From: an uncultured Bacteroidales bacterium
GTDB taxonomy: Bacteria > Bacteroidota > Bacteroidia > Bacteroidales > FEN-979
DNA: 51,897 nt
Direction: 5' to 3'
Assembly (NCBI GenBank): GCA_903875045.1
Contig: CAIQUS010000113.1
Span: forward strand, 1-51,897
This document shows positions 24,518-32,622 of this stretch, one piece after another; the first letter of the stretch is position 1, and each line of letters starts with the position of its first letter. The notes under the pieces are model-generated. The model was not told the DNA's origin. It did no database searches and saw only the letters and a list, made by a program, of their open reading frames with translations. A program made the position numbers and the translations under genes.

Positions 24518-26158
24518 ATGCACGCAACCACATCAATTAGTCCTTCAGGCGAATCCTTCGCCCTTCCGGTAAAGTCCGACTACGAAAAAGAACTGGTCCA
24601 CATCAAACAATTGGTAACCGCTGCCCGCGAGGAAAAGAAAGAAATTGTGGTGGTCATCGGACTTGGGTTTGTCGGAGCCGTAATGGCTGCTATCGTGGCC
24701 GACACCAAAGATGACCATGGGAAGAACACCAAATTCGTGATCGGCAGTCAGCGCCCGAGTACCCGTTCGTATTGGAAGATTCCATACATCAACCGCGGCG
24801 AGGCCCCTGTGAAGGCGGAAGATCCTGAAGTAGATGAATTGATCAAACGTTGTGTGCTTCGCGATAAAACTCTTTATGCCACCTGGAACAGCGACTGCCT
24901 TCAATTTGCCGACTGTGTTGTAGTGGATGTGCAATGTGATTTTGCAAAAAAAGAGCTCGGAAATATGCGTAGCGGTGAAGCTGACATGGCCGCTTTGGAA
25001 GATACGATGCGCACAATTGGTGAGAAAATACAACCCAAATGTCTTGTGTTGATAGAAACCACCGTGGCACCCGGTACCACCGAATTTGTTGCCTGGCCTA
25101 TTTTAAAGAAGGCATTCGCCAAGCGAAATATTGCCTCTGTGCCTTTACTTGCACACAGCTTTGAAAGGGTCATGCCCGGTAAGCAATATGTGGCCAGCAT
25201 CCGCGATTTCTGGAGGGTTTGTTCCGGTTGTGATTCTGAAGCGCGGGCCAGGGTTGAGAAATTTTTGCATGAAGTACTGAACACGAAAGAATTTCCCCTG
25301 ACAGTGATGGATCGTCCCATTGAATCGGAAACCACCAAGATTGTCGAAAATTCCTACCGGGCAACCATTCTGGCTTATTTGAATGAATGGAGTCTGTTTG
25401 CCGAACGAAACGGTGTTGACATGATCAAGGTGATCAATGCCATTAAAGTCCGCCCCACACACTCCAACATTATTTTTCCCGGGCCCGGCATTGGCGGTTA
25501 TTGTCTGCCCAAAGACGGCGGACTTGGCTACTGGGCCTACAAGCACATCCTCGGATTCGATGATGGCGATAAAGTGTTCAGGATTACCCCTACCGCCATC
25601 GATATCAACGACACGCGTGCCCTGCACGTTGCCGAACTCACACGCGACGCCCTGCGCAACATGGGGCGGTATATCGCCGGGGCAAGTGTTTTGCTTTGTG
25701 GTGCCAGCTACCGTCAGGATGTTGGCGATACGCGCTACAGCGGCAGTGAACTGGTGGTACGTAAACTCACCGAGATGAATGCAGAAATCCGCATCCACGA
25801 CCCGTATGTGGATCATTGGTACGAACTTGAGGAACAGGAAACCTATCCATCGCCCGATAGTTCATGGAGCCGGTTTTTCCGAAACCAGGAAAGTCTTAAG
25901 CAAACTGTTGTTGCAAAAGATATCCAAAAAGCCATCAAAGGTGTTGAAGCCGTGATCCTGGCAGTTCCCCACCACCAATACCTTGATATCAACCCCGATG
26001 AACTGGTAGCCTGGGCAGGTGGCCCTGTTGCGATTATCGATGCGTTTGGCATTCTCAAAGATGACCAGATCCGCCGTTATTTCGAATTGGGATGTGAAGT
26101 TAAAGCACTTGGCCGGGGACACCTTGCCCGATTGAAAAGGGAAGTTGCAAAGAAATAG
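24518..26158 (+). CDS. UDP-glucose/GDP-mannose dehydrogenase family nucleotide-sugar dehydrogenase
   Basis: A 546-residue cytoplasmic enzyme. It has a Rossmann NAD motif VVVIGLGFVGAVMA, TTVAPGTTE, a central helix KIVENSYRATILAYLNEW, and the catalytic Cys329 in PGPGIGGYCLPKDGG. The C-terminal UDP-binding domain contains GASYRQDVGDTRYSGSE. It oxidises the C6 hydroxyl of a nucleotide sugar to a carboxylate, supplying uronic-acid units. It is about 100 residues longer than typical UgdH, with extra sequence after the first NAD fold (SQRPSTRSYWKIPYINRG). The substrate cannot be fixed by eye. It is divergent from the Wza/Wzc pair, which fits a role in exopolysaccharide precursor supply. Confidence 0.9.
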   Translation: MHATTSISPSGESFALPVKSDYEKELVHIKQLVTAAREEKKEIVVVIGLGFVGAVMAAIVADTKDDHGKNTKFVIGSQRPSTRSYWKIPYINRGEAPVKAEDPEVDELIKRCVLRDKTLYATWNSDCLQFADCVVVDVQCDFAKKELGNMRSGEADMAALEDTMRTIGEKIQPKCLVLIETTVAPGTTEFVAWPILKKAFAKRNIASVPLLAHSFERVMPGKQYVASIRDFWRVCSGCDSEARARVEKFLHEVLNTKEFPLTVMDRPIESETTKIVENSYRATILAYLNEWSLFAERNGVDMIKVINAIKVRPTHSNIIFPGPGIGGYCLPKDGGLGYWAYKHILGFDDGDKVFRITPTAIDINDTRALHVAELTRDALRNMGRYIAGASVLLCGASYRQDVGDTRYSGSELVVRKLTEMNAEIRIHDPYVDHWYELEEQETYPSPDSSWSRFFRNQESLKQTVVAKDIQKAIKGVEAVILAVPHHQYLDINPDELVAWAGGPVAIIDAFGILKDDQIRRYFELGCEVKALGRGHLARLKREVAKK

Positions 26159-26169
26159 CATCAGCATTC

Positions 26170-26934
26170 ATGAGCGAAACTACTTTTTACCTGATTGTTT
26201 ATGCCTGGATCGCCATGGCAATCTTTATTTTTCCTGTTGTCATCAGAATTGTTGCCCCTTATGGCCGCCATACGACCCGGAAATGGGGTGCGATGATCGA
26301 CAACCGCATCGGCTGGATTCTGATGGAACTCCCGGCACTGCTTGTATTTGCAGGGTTTTATCTTCTGGGTTCCGGTACCCGTCCGCTCATTACCTGGGTC
26401 TTTTTTGGCATCTGGATCCTGCATTATGTGAACAGAACCTTGATTTTTCCATTTCGCCTGCATACGACAGGAAAAAAAATGCCCCTGGCGATTGTCTTTA
26501 TGGCGATAGGTTTCAATTTTGTCAATGGGTTTATCAATGGTTATTACCTGGGCACCCTTGCCACTGAAGCGCAGTATCCCGTATCTTATTTGTTTGATCT
26601 TCGGTTTATAGGTGGCATCACGGTATTCTTTTTCGGTATGTTTATCAACTGGCAGTCTGATCATATATTGATACACCTGAGAAAACCGGGTGAAACCGGG
26701 TATGTCATTCCCCGAAAGGGATTTTTTCAACTGGTTTCATGTCCGAACCACTTTGGAGAAATCATTGAATGGTTTGGTTTTGCCTTGATGACGTGGTGTT
26801 CTCCGGCGCTTGCATTTGCCATTTGGACTTTGGTGAACCTGATGCCCCGGGCATTGCACCATCATAAATGGTATAAGGAAACTTTTACGGACTATCCTGC
26901 AGAACGTAAAGCCTTGCTACCGTTTATCTTATAA
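26170..26934 (+). CDS. Steroid-5-alpha-reductase-family membrane enzyme
   Basis: A 254-residue polytopic membrane protein with about six hydrophobic segments. The C-terminal block runs SCPNHFGEIIEWFGFALMTW ... WTLVNLMPRALHHHKWYKETFTDYP, the SRD5A-type NADPH-binding signature (N-F-GE, HH-WY---F--YP). Bacterial homologs are annotated as 3-oxo-5-alpha-steroid 4-dehydrogenases or as DUF1295-type isoprenoid or lipid enal reductases. The physiological substrate is unknown; a polyprenol or membrane lipid is as plausible as a steroid. It starts 11 bases after the dehydrogenase stop and so is very likely cotranscribed with it. Confidence 0.85.
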   Translation: MSETTFYLIVYAWIAMAIFIFPVVIRIVAPYGRHTTRKWGAMIDNRIGWILMELPALLVFAGFYLLGSGTRPLITWVFFGIWILHYVNRTLIFPFRLHTTGKKMPLAIVFMAIGFNFVNGFINGYYLGTLATEAQYPVSYLFDLRFIGGITVFFFGMFINWQSDHILIHLRKPGETGYVIPRKGFFQLVSCPNHFGEIIEWFGFALMTWCSPALAFAIWTLVNLMPRALHHHKWYKETFTDYPAERKALLPFIL

Positions 26935-26996
26935 AAGCAACAACAGGGGGGGTCTTTCAATAAAAGTTCTGAAGTGACTCGATTCTGAAGGATGAT

Positions 26997-27269
26997 TTAT
27001 TCAATGGAAACCGTTAAACCACGCATGCTCATCTCCTCATGCAGCGGTTTCATTTCATAATAATCTCCGGTTTTTACGATGCATTTGCCTTTAAAATGTG
27101 TTATTATTGCACATTGTTCAGCCTGTTCAGGTTCATGTTTACAAACATCTATCAGCGTATCAATCACATAATCAAATGTATTGACATGATCGTTGAAGAG
27201 GATTAGTCCACGCTGCAATGCGGCATTATCCTGTTGAATAGAGGAGGGATTATTTTTATGCTTGACCAT
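26997..27269 (-). CDS. clpS: ClpS, adaptor of the Clp protease
   Basis: A 90-residue protein with the ClpS core LILFNDHVNTFDYVIDTLIDVCKHEPEQAEQCAIITHFKGKCIVKTG. The ND-VN-F motif and the hydrophobic pocket residues bind N-terminal Leu, Phe, Tyr or Trp of N-degron substrates and hand them to ClpAP or ClpCP. Length is normal. Aat, which makes such N-degrons, is encoded at 45051-45728 in this window. It converges with the reductase gene with a 62-base gap and diverges from the NUDIX gene. Confidence 0.92.
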   Translation of the reverse strand: MVKHKNNPSSIQQDNAALQRGLILFNDHVNTFDYVIDTLIDVCKHEPEQAEQCAIITHFKGKCIVKTGDYYEMKPLHEEMSMRGLTVSIE

Positions 27270-27288
27270 TGACGTTGATTTTCATCTG

Positions 27289-27327
27289 CAAAATTACAAA
27301 TAAATTGGTTTCAAACATGTACCTTTG
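27289..27327. promoter_or_regulatory. Divergent promoter region between clpS and the NUDIX gene
   Basis: On the minus strand 27289-27296 reads TAATTTTG (for clpS), with TTTG at 27312-27315 fifteen bases upstream. On the plus strand 27320-27327 reads TACCTTTG (for the NUDIX gene). Both match TAnnTTTG and together occupy most of the 79-base gap. Confidence 0.5.
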
Positions 27328-27348
27328 ATTTGGCATTGAAACAGGAAC

Positions 27349-28005
27349 ATGGAGTTTAATGAATTTATCATATTGCTTGAAAAGCGATTACAGATGCCGC
27401 TTCCCGGCCGTACTGCTCAGTTGAAAATGTCGTCGCTGGTGCGTATCCAGGAACTCTTGCGGTTTTCCACCCCGGAAGATGCCAGGCAAAGCAGTGTTTT
27501 AATCCTTCTTTTTCCATATAATGACACCATCGGATTAGTACTGATGCTCCGACCTGAATACAAGGGAGTACACAGCGGGCAGATCAGTTTGCCTGGCGGT
27601 AAATTGGAAGATACCGATGAGAGCCTGATATTTACGGCATTGCGTGAGTCGCAGGAGGAAATCGGGATCGATCCTGGACAGGTACAGATCATAGGGCAAC
27701 TGACAGAGATGTATATTCCACCCAGCAATTTCCTGGTAACTCCCATTATCGGGTATCAGTCCACTGCCCCCCGTTTCACTGCCGATCCAAAAGAGGTGGC
27801 AAAAATCATCGAGGTAGAAATTGACGACCTGCTTGATGAAAAAAACAGGCAGATGAAGAAGATGAAGCTAAGCCTTGGATTATCGCTGAAGGTCCCCTCC
27901 TATACAATCAGGGGAAATATCATCTGGGGTGCTACCGCAATGATATTGAGTGAATTGAGAGATATTTTAATTGATATAACACAATCTCACCAGTTTAAGG
28001 CATGA
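27349..28005 (+). CDS. NUDIX hydrolase, CoA-pyrophosphatase type
   Basis: A 218-residue protein. The Nudix box reads GGKLEDTDESLIFTALRES then QEEIGI, giving the magnesium-binding REx2EE core. The preceding HSGQISLPGGK matches the NudL/YeaB CoA-pyrophosphatase consensus, in which the segment before the box recognises CoA. The likely reaction is hydrolysis of CoA or a related nucleotide pyrophosphate to 4'-phosphopantetheine and 3',5'-ADP. No signal peptide. It converges with the BtuG-like gene. Confidence 0.85.
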   Translation: MEFNEFIILLEKRLQMPLPGRTAQLKMSSLVRIQELLRFSTPEDARQSSVLILLFPYNDTIGLVLMLRPEYKGVHSGQISLPGGKLEDTDESLIFTALRESQEEIGIDPGQVQIIGQLTEMYIPPSNFLVTPIIGYQSTAPRFTADPKEVAKIIEVEIDDLLDEKNRQMKKMKLSLGLSLKVPSYTIRGNIIWGATAMILSELRDILIDITQSHQFKA

Positions 28006-28040
28006 AATCTGCCGTGGCTGCTTAAAAATCAAAGAAATTC

Positions 28041-29159
28041 TTATTTACTGCTGTTTTTGGTAAAACAAAAAGAGCCGGGTATTCTACCAGTTGTATATTC
28101 TTTGATGAGTTTGCCACGAACACTGTATTGATAGGCTGTGCCATTCTGCACATAATCCTTGGCATCACTCACATAAATACTTCCGGTAGCGGGGTGGATG
28201 TTGAGTCCGTAAAACAGTCGTCCGTCAGCATTGATCAGTGGCTTGGAGGGTAACTCGGCAGAGGTAACCGGCATTTGATATACGCCACCCTTCAAGTAAT
28301 AGATGGTATCACCGGATGGGTTCATGCACAATCTGCTGGGAACGGCCCTGGGATCAGGAAAGGTGAAAACTTTTTCGATGATACGCAATTCCGGGTTGAT
28401 CCTTAAAAGCGATGGTGCTTCAAAATTATCATACCCTCCGGAACATAAAACCCATACTTTCTGCTTTTTGTCGATCACAATTCCGATGGGTTCTTTGCCA
28501 GATTGAATGCTGTCGACAATGGCATCTGTTTCAGTATCGATAACCAGTATCTGAGCTTTCCGAACAGCACTTGGCTCATTAAAACTGCCGATGGAGGTAA
28601 CCAGCATGTACTTGTCGTAGCGGATAAGGTTTTCTGTCCAGCTTGTGGTTTCAATGGTACCTGTTACCGTATTGGTGTGAAGGTTGATAATGGAGATTGA
28701 ATTTTGCAGATTGGTTGTATACGCTTTATTTGAATCAACTACCTGCAGATAACGGGGAGAATGAAGCCCGTCAATCGATTTAACGGATTTAAAATCCTTC
28801 AGGGAAACGACTTCAATCCGGTTGGAATTATTCATCAGAAGGTAGCCCAGGTTACCCGCTATGGTCATGGATTCAGCCACATCACCCAAACTTCTGTTAT
28901 TCGATTTGTTAAAAATATCCTGAACAACCGTATTGCTTTTATTGTCCAGAAAGGTCACCGAGGCATTCCCCCAATTGTAGTTTCCTTCATTGACGACAAA
29001 AATCCCATTTTCGTACGTGGTGGCCTTTAATGTATCTTCAGGGGTGATAATTTTTTCACGGATCGGTTCCTTGGAACAGGAAGTGTACAGGATAGAAAGA
29101 GCAAAAAACGAGCAAAGAATTGTGAAAGCGGATATATGACTGAATGTGTTCTTCTTCAC
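28041..29159 (-). CDS. BtuG-like DUF5074 beta-propeller lipoprotein
   Basis: A 372-residue lipoprotein (lipobox LYTSC) with a seven-bladed YncE-type propeller: NEGNYNWGNASVTFLDN, SISIINLHTNTVTGTIETT, ILVIDTETDAIVDSIQSGKEP, VWVLCSGG, LFYGLNIHPATGSIYVSDAKDY. It lies 23 bases downstream of a BtuB-like TonB-dependent receptor, the arrangement of BtuG in Bacteroides, where the lipoprotein caps the receptor and binds cobalamin with very high affinity. The cobalamin role here is inferred from family and context. The paralog at 2261-3340 has no receptor partner. Confidence 0.8.
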   Translation of the reverse strand: MKKNTFSHISAFTILCSFFALSILYTSCSKEPIREKIITPEDTLKATTYENGIFVVNEGNYNWGNASVTFLDNKSNTVVQDIFNKSNNRSLGDVAESMTIAGNLGYLLMNNSNRIEVVSLKDFKSVKSIDGLHSPRYLQVVDSNKAYTTNLQNSISIINLHTNTVTGTIETTSWTENLIRYDKYMLVTSIGSFNEPSAVRKAQILVIDTETDAIVDSIQSGKEPIGIVIDKKQKVWVLCSGGYDNFEAPSLLRINPELRIIEKVFTFPDPRAVPSRLCMNPSGDTIYYLKGGVYQMPVTSAELPSKPLINADGRLFYGLNIHPATGSIYVSDAKDYVQNGTAYQYSVRGKLIKEYTTGRIPGSFCFTKNSSK

Positions 29160-29182
29160 TGTCTGGAAATTTGTTTAACAAT

Positions 29183-31150
29183 CTAACGCCTGCTTAATCC
29201 TGAAAATGCCAGTTTTACTGTAATTGCGTAATTAATTCCAGGCATCGGCCTACTTGCTACCGATTGATAATCGAGATTAAACAGGTTATTAATATCAAGT
29301 TGTAAAGATAAAATAAAATGTTTTACATCGAAGGTCTTTCCGAAAATAATATTTGACAAGTGGTAGGCAGGCATCACAGAAAGGTTGTCCTTCCCGGTAT
29401 ACCGGTCGCCAGTGTAAGTGAAGTTCCAGGTAAAATAAAACTTCCAACGTTCCATGGAAAATGTACTGTTGAATGTGTTGACAGGGATATAGAACTGCTG
29501 ATGCCCTATTTTGTTATCATAAGCAGAACTTGCCTTTTCATAGGTGGAGCGGCAAAAGTTATAGTTGTTTCTGAGCTCGAAGGCAAAGCCCCAGGCCGTC
29601 AAATTCAGGTTCAGTCCCAGTTCGATGCCCCGTGCATGGATTTCATCAATATTTTCGGGTTTAAAAAGTCCGCCGCTTCCATCCACCGGCGACCAGGTGA
29701 TCATATCATAAATCCAGGAATAGTACGCAGCAAGACTTGCCTCCAGGTAAAACTGATTCTTTTTTGGTCCAAAATGATAGGTACTTCCGGCTTCCAGTGA
29801 ATAATTCATCTCCGGCTTAAGATCAGGGTTACCGGCATCTTTCCAATAAAGTTCATTGAGTGTCGGATAACGGTAGTTCCGCGCCAGGTTTGAGGAAAAC
29901 GCCAGGTTAATCTTATTAAAAGGCTTGTATTCCAGGCCAAGAGCAGGGATTAACGGGATGAATTTCCCATCAATGAGATCTTCACGGAGGACCAGGGAAG
30001 ATTTAACCCTGGGAGTGAAATCATAGATGATCTCTGCGAAGAAGCTGGTAGTGGTACGTGTTTTAATTCCCTCATATTCATCCGAATCCACCCAATCATA
30101 CGTAAAATCAACTCCTGGCTTGACAGCAAGACCCGGGATACCACTGTATGAAAACCTTATCCTGTTGATCCATGAATAGAATTGATGTGTTGAGTTAATT
30201 TCAAGCAGGCTGTTGGTATATTTCATGTATTGATCATTAAGTGCTGACCGTACCAGCAGGTTCCATTTGGGCTCAATATATTTATATTCAACTACCGCCC
30301 GCAACGCCTTATCCTTCAATGTTTCGGTTTTAATTGAGTCGAAATTCTGGGTTGTTGGCGGGAGATTGCGGTCATCCTGCGAATACCAGATTTTTCCTGA
30401 AAACAGATGCTTGTCTTTCACCTTCCAAAACAGCTCCTGCGATAATCCTGATTGCGTGTATGAGGCGTTTTGCTGGTGTGCCACATCACCGGTGTTATTG
30501 GTGAATGGGAAATCATTTAAGGCAGAGGCATAGTTGAACTTCGTGTGTGATTGGAATGAGCGGCCGCCCAATGCAACATTGATGTTGGTAATATAATTAT
30601 TAAAGCTTGCCATGGACTGAGCAACAAGAATTTTGAACCGGTTATTCCAGTCGGGTTTCGTAACCAGGTCTATTACACCGCCAAAAGCACCGCTTGTCCG
30701 CGATATTCCGGCAGCACCGTACAATATTTCAAGTCCGTCAAATTGAGCAACCGGGACTTGTGAAAAGTCCATTTGTCCGAGCATGGGTGAATTCAGGTTG
30801 ATGCCGTTCCATTCAACCTGTGTGTGCTGTGCCGAGGTTCCCCGGAAGGAAGGGGTGGCCAGTGTTCCGTTGCCATAGGATTTGATAAATATGGACGAAT
30901 GCTGCGACAGGATAGCTGAAAGGTCGGCATTCAGGTTGGGTATAAAAAGGCCGGAGTCCATTTTAACCCTTTTAAATCCATGGTTATCAATTATAAAACT
31001 TGATTTAATCTCGAATTCCGGCAGACTTAAAGTATCGCGGAGGTTTTGGGCTTTACTGCTGACAGGAATGGCAAGAAAACTTATGGATAACAGTAAAAAA
31101 AAGGCTTTTTTGGATAAAATCCGAGTGGTAACCTTGTCCGATAATATCAT
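29183..31150 (-). CDS. TonB-dependent outer-membrane receptor, BtuB-like
   Basis: A 655-residue receptor. It has a signal peptide (FFLLLSISFLAIPVSSKAQ), a TonB-box-like DTLSLPEFEI, a plug domain (LSAILSQHSSIFIKSYGNGTL then FRGTSAQHTQVEWNGINLNS, QVPVAQFDGLEILYG, SGAFGGVIDLVTKP) and a 22-strand barrel ending VKLAFSGLSRR. The short length without a carboxypeptidase-like extension separates it from SusC receptors and fits BtuB or siderophore types. Flanking BtuG-like and T9SS surface genes favour cobalamin. I chose the start at 31150 because longer frames overlap the upstream gene and add an implausible leader. Confidence 0.85.
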   Translation of the reverse strand: MILSDKVTTRILSKKAFFLLLSISFLAIPVSSKAQNLRDTLSLPEFEIKSSFIIDNHGFKRVKMDSGLFIPNLNADLSAILSQHSSIFIKSYGNGTLATPSFRGTSAQHTQVEWNGINLNSPMLGQMDFSQVPVAQFDGLEILYGAAGISRTSGAFGGVIDLVTKPDWNNRFKILVAQSMASFNNYITNINVALGGRSFQSHTKFNYASALNDFPFTNNTGDVAHQQNASYTQSGLSQELFWKVKDKHLFSGKIWYSQDDRNLPPTTQNFDSIKTETLKDKALRAVVEYKYIEPKWNLLVRSALNDQYMKYTNSLLEINSTHQFYSWINRIRFSYSGIPGLAVKPGVDFTYDWVDSDEYEGIKTRTTTSFFAEIIYDFTPRVKSSLVLREDLIDGKFIPLIPALGLEYKPFNKINLAFSSNLARNYRYPTLNELYWKDAGNPDLKPEMNYSLEAGSTYHFGPKKNQFYLEASLAAYYSWIYDMITWSPVDGSGGLFKPENIDEIHARGIELGLNLNLTAWGFAFELRNNYNFCRSTYEKASSAYDNKIGHQQFYIPVNTFNSTFSMERWKFYFTWNFTYTGDRYTGKDNLSVMPAYHLSNIIFGKTFDVKHFILSLQLDINNLFNLDYQSVASRPMPGINYAITVKLAFSGLSRR

Positions 31151-31199
31151 AGCCTTGTTTCTACCGCTATGACGCAAAGTCGGAAAAAATGAAAAGGCA

Positions 31200-32216
31200 T
31201 CAATATTTGACAATTTTTTTTGTGACAGTGTTTCCATCCTTAGCAGAAAAGCTGGCAAAATAAATTCCGGCCGGGTACGACGCCATATCAAAAAACTTTT
31301 TCCCTGAAAAATCACATTCACTCAGAACTTTGCCCGTCAGATCAGTGACTTTTACATTCAGTCCTGATAACAGGGGAGCATCGAATGTAACGCTGCTGAT
31401 AACCGGGTTGGGATAAATACAGATTTGCAGAAGTCCTGATATCTCGCCAAAACCAGAGGTCTGGTTATGAATCACCCCGACTGCATCAAGATCAAATCCT
31501 CCGGTATCAAACGGAGTAGGCCATGGATCATTCACTTTATGACCTTGTGAGTCGAAGGTTGTAAAGGGGCTCGTGATACATCCGATGGCATCGATGATCC
31601 TGATCCGGAAAATGTTATTCAGATCAATGCCTGAGGAATCTTTGATATCGTCCAGATCGAAAGGGGTCCCATATCCGTGCCGGTACTTTCCGGCAAAGTT
31701 GTGGATTTTTGTGGCATCGATGGTGTCGAATGTTCTGATTTGCAGTGTTTCAGGGGTGAGCGAAACAGCCGGAAAGCGAACAAAGCGCTCACCGTCGGAA
31801 CTTACCTCCACAAAACCAAGTTCAAGAAATGCATCGCCAAAGGAATTTTCAAAAACCGCGAAATCCGGACCTGGCTTATTCACAATGGGGATATCGAAAC
31901 TAAGCAAAGCTGATCCATGGTCACCCAGGCTTACCACAAGTTCATCGGCAGGTCCGCTGGCATAAAGGTAGCTTCCGTATGTTGTTTTATTCACCCCATT
32001 GTATAATTCAGTGGTATCAGAAATATTGATAAATCCTCTTTCAATGGTACAGGTTGATGCCCAGCCGATGAAGGCCGAACTGTCTTTATAAATGGCAGTT
32101 GTGCCAGGCTTGCCTGCCGCAGGTGGATACTGGGCCAATAGCGCTGTCGAAAACAGAAAGCAGGTGATAAAGAAAAAAAGGCGGGATAAAGTTATTTTTG
32201 ATTTCAAGTGGTGCAA
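31200..32216 (-). CDS. T9SS-secreted surface protein of the putative cobalamin cluster
   Basis: A 338-residue protein with a signal peptide (FFFITCFLFSTALLAQ). A jelly-roll-like middle has FAVFENSFGDAFLELGFVEV then SSDGERFVRFPA and GKYRHGYGTPFDLDDI. A T9SS type A sorting tail follows (IYPNPVISSVTFDAP ... GIYFASFSAKDG ... KKIVKY). This protein type recurs beside BtuB-like receptors in Bacteroidota and may be an additional surface binder for the same ligand, comparable to BtuH; that role is inference. It is the first gene of the three-gene unit. The leader of about 50-100 bases is too short for a cobalamin riboswitch. Confidence 0.75.
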   Translation of the reverse strand: MHHLKSKITLSRLFFFITCFLFSTALLAQYPPAAGKPGTTAIYKDSSAFIGWASTCTIERGFINISDTTELYNGVNKTTYGSYLYASGPADELVVSLGDHGSALLSFDIPIVNKPGPDFAVFENSFGDAFLELGFVEVSSDGERFVRFPAVSLTPETLQIRTFDTIDATKIHNFAGKYRHGYGTPFDLDDIKDSSGIDLNNIFRIRIIDAIGCITSPFTTFDSQGHKVNDPWPTPFDTGGFDLDAVGVIHNQTSGFGEISGLLQICIYPNPVISSVTFDAPLLSGLNVKVTDLTGKVLSECDFSGKKFFDMASYPAGIYFASFSAKDGNTVTKKIVKY

Positions 32217-32264
32217 TTGTGGTAAATCAGAAAGATTTTAATAAAAAAGATAAACTTTGGCATA

Positions 32265-32309
32265 CAAAAATAGAAAAATTCAGCCGTAACTGATTATTTA
32301 TTATTTTTG
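32265..32309. promoter_or_regulatory. Divergent promoter pair (cobalamin cluster and small lipoprotein)
   Basis: On the minus strand 32265-32272 reads TATTTTTG, 49 bases before the T9SS gene start. On the plus strand 32302-32309 also reads TATTTTTG, 87 bases before the lipoprotein ATG. Both match TAnnTTTG; neither has a clear -33 box. Confidence 0.45.
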
Positions 32310-32395
32310 CCTTATTGGTTTACGCCTTTGGAACAGGATTGTATAATCTTTATACTCCTCACGGCATAACTGCCTTCACAGTAAAATGCAGTACA

Positions 32396-32608
32396 ATGAG
32401 CATAAAACGAATGGTTTCAATCGGTCTCACCCTGATCATGTTCTGCCTGCTGTTTGCCGGTTCTTCCTGCAAATCCAGAAAAGCGGGTTGTGAGGCAAAC
32501 GGTCAGTTCAAGTCAAAAAAAATGAAGAAGAACAAGAGTAATTATGGAACCAAATATGATTACAAGACGAGACCGGTTAAGAAGAACTACATGATCCGAA
32601 ACAAGTAA
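32396..32608 (+). CDS. Small lysine-rich lipoprotein
   Basis: A 70-residue protein: MSIKRMVSIGLTLIMFCLLF signal, lipobox AGSSC near residue 25, then a short basic tail rich in Lys and Tyr (KSKKMKKNKSNYGTKYDYK). Small basic lipoproteins like this are common and uncharacterised in Bacteroidota; I recognise no function. The start at 32396 is chosen because the longer frame from 32315 places a non-signal leader before the lipobox. It converges with the MORN-protein gene and the two stop codons share a hairpin. Confidence 0.65.
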   Translation: MSIKRMVSIGLTLIMFCLLFAGSSCKSRKAGCEANGQFKSKKMKKNKSNYGTKYDYKTRPVKKNYMIRNK

Positions 32609-32622
32609 CCGGAGGGTTACTT
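32603..32622. terminator. Perfect hairpin spanning both convergent stop codons
   Basis: AAGTAACC (32603-32610) and GGTTACTT (32615-32622) form a perfect 8-bp stem with loop GGAG. The plus-strand TAA and the minus-strand TAA each lie inside an arm. There is no T-tract on either side, so it is a possible bidirectional terminator or mRNA 3'-end structure rather than a proven one. Confidence 0.45.

Noticed and set aside
25145-25816. A 223-codon minus-strand frame inside the nucleotide-sugar dehydrogenase gene
   Set aside because: It lies fully within a well-supported enzyme and has no recognisable motif.
32217-32395. Possible cobalamin riboswitch before the BtuB-like cluster
   Set aside because: The region is short and AT-rich, lacks the conserved B12-box segments, and already holds two promoter boxes.
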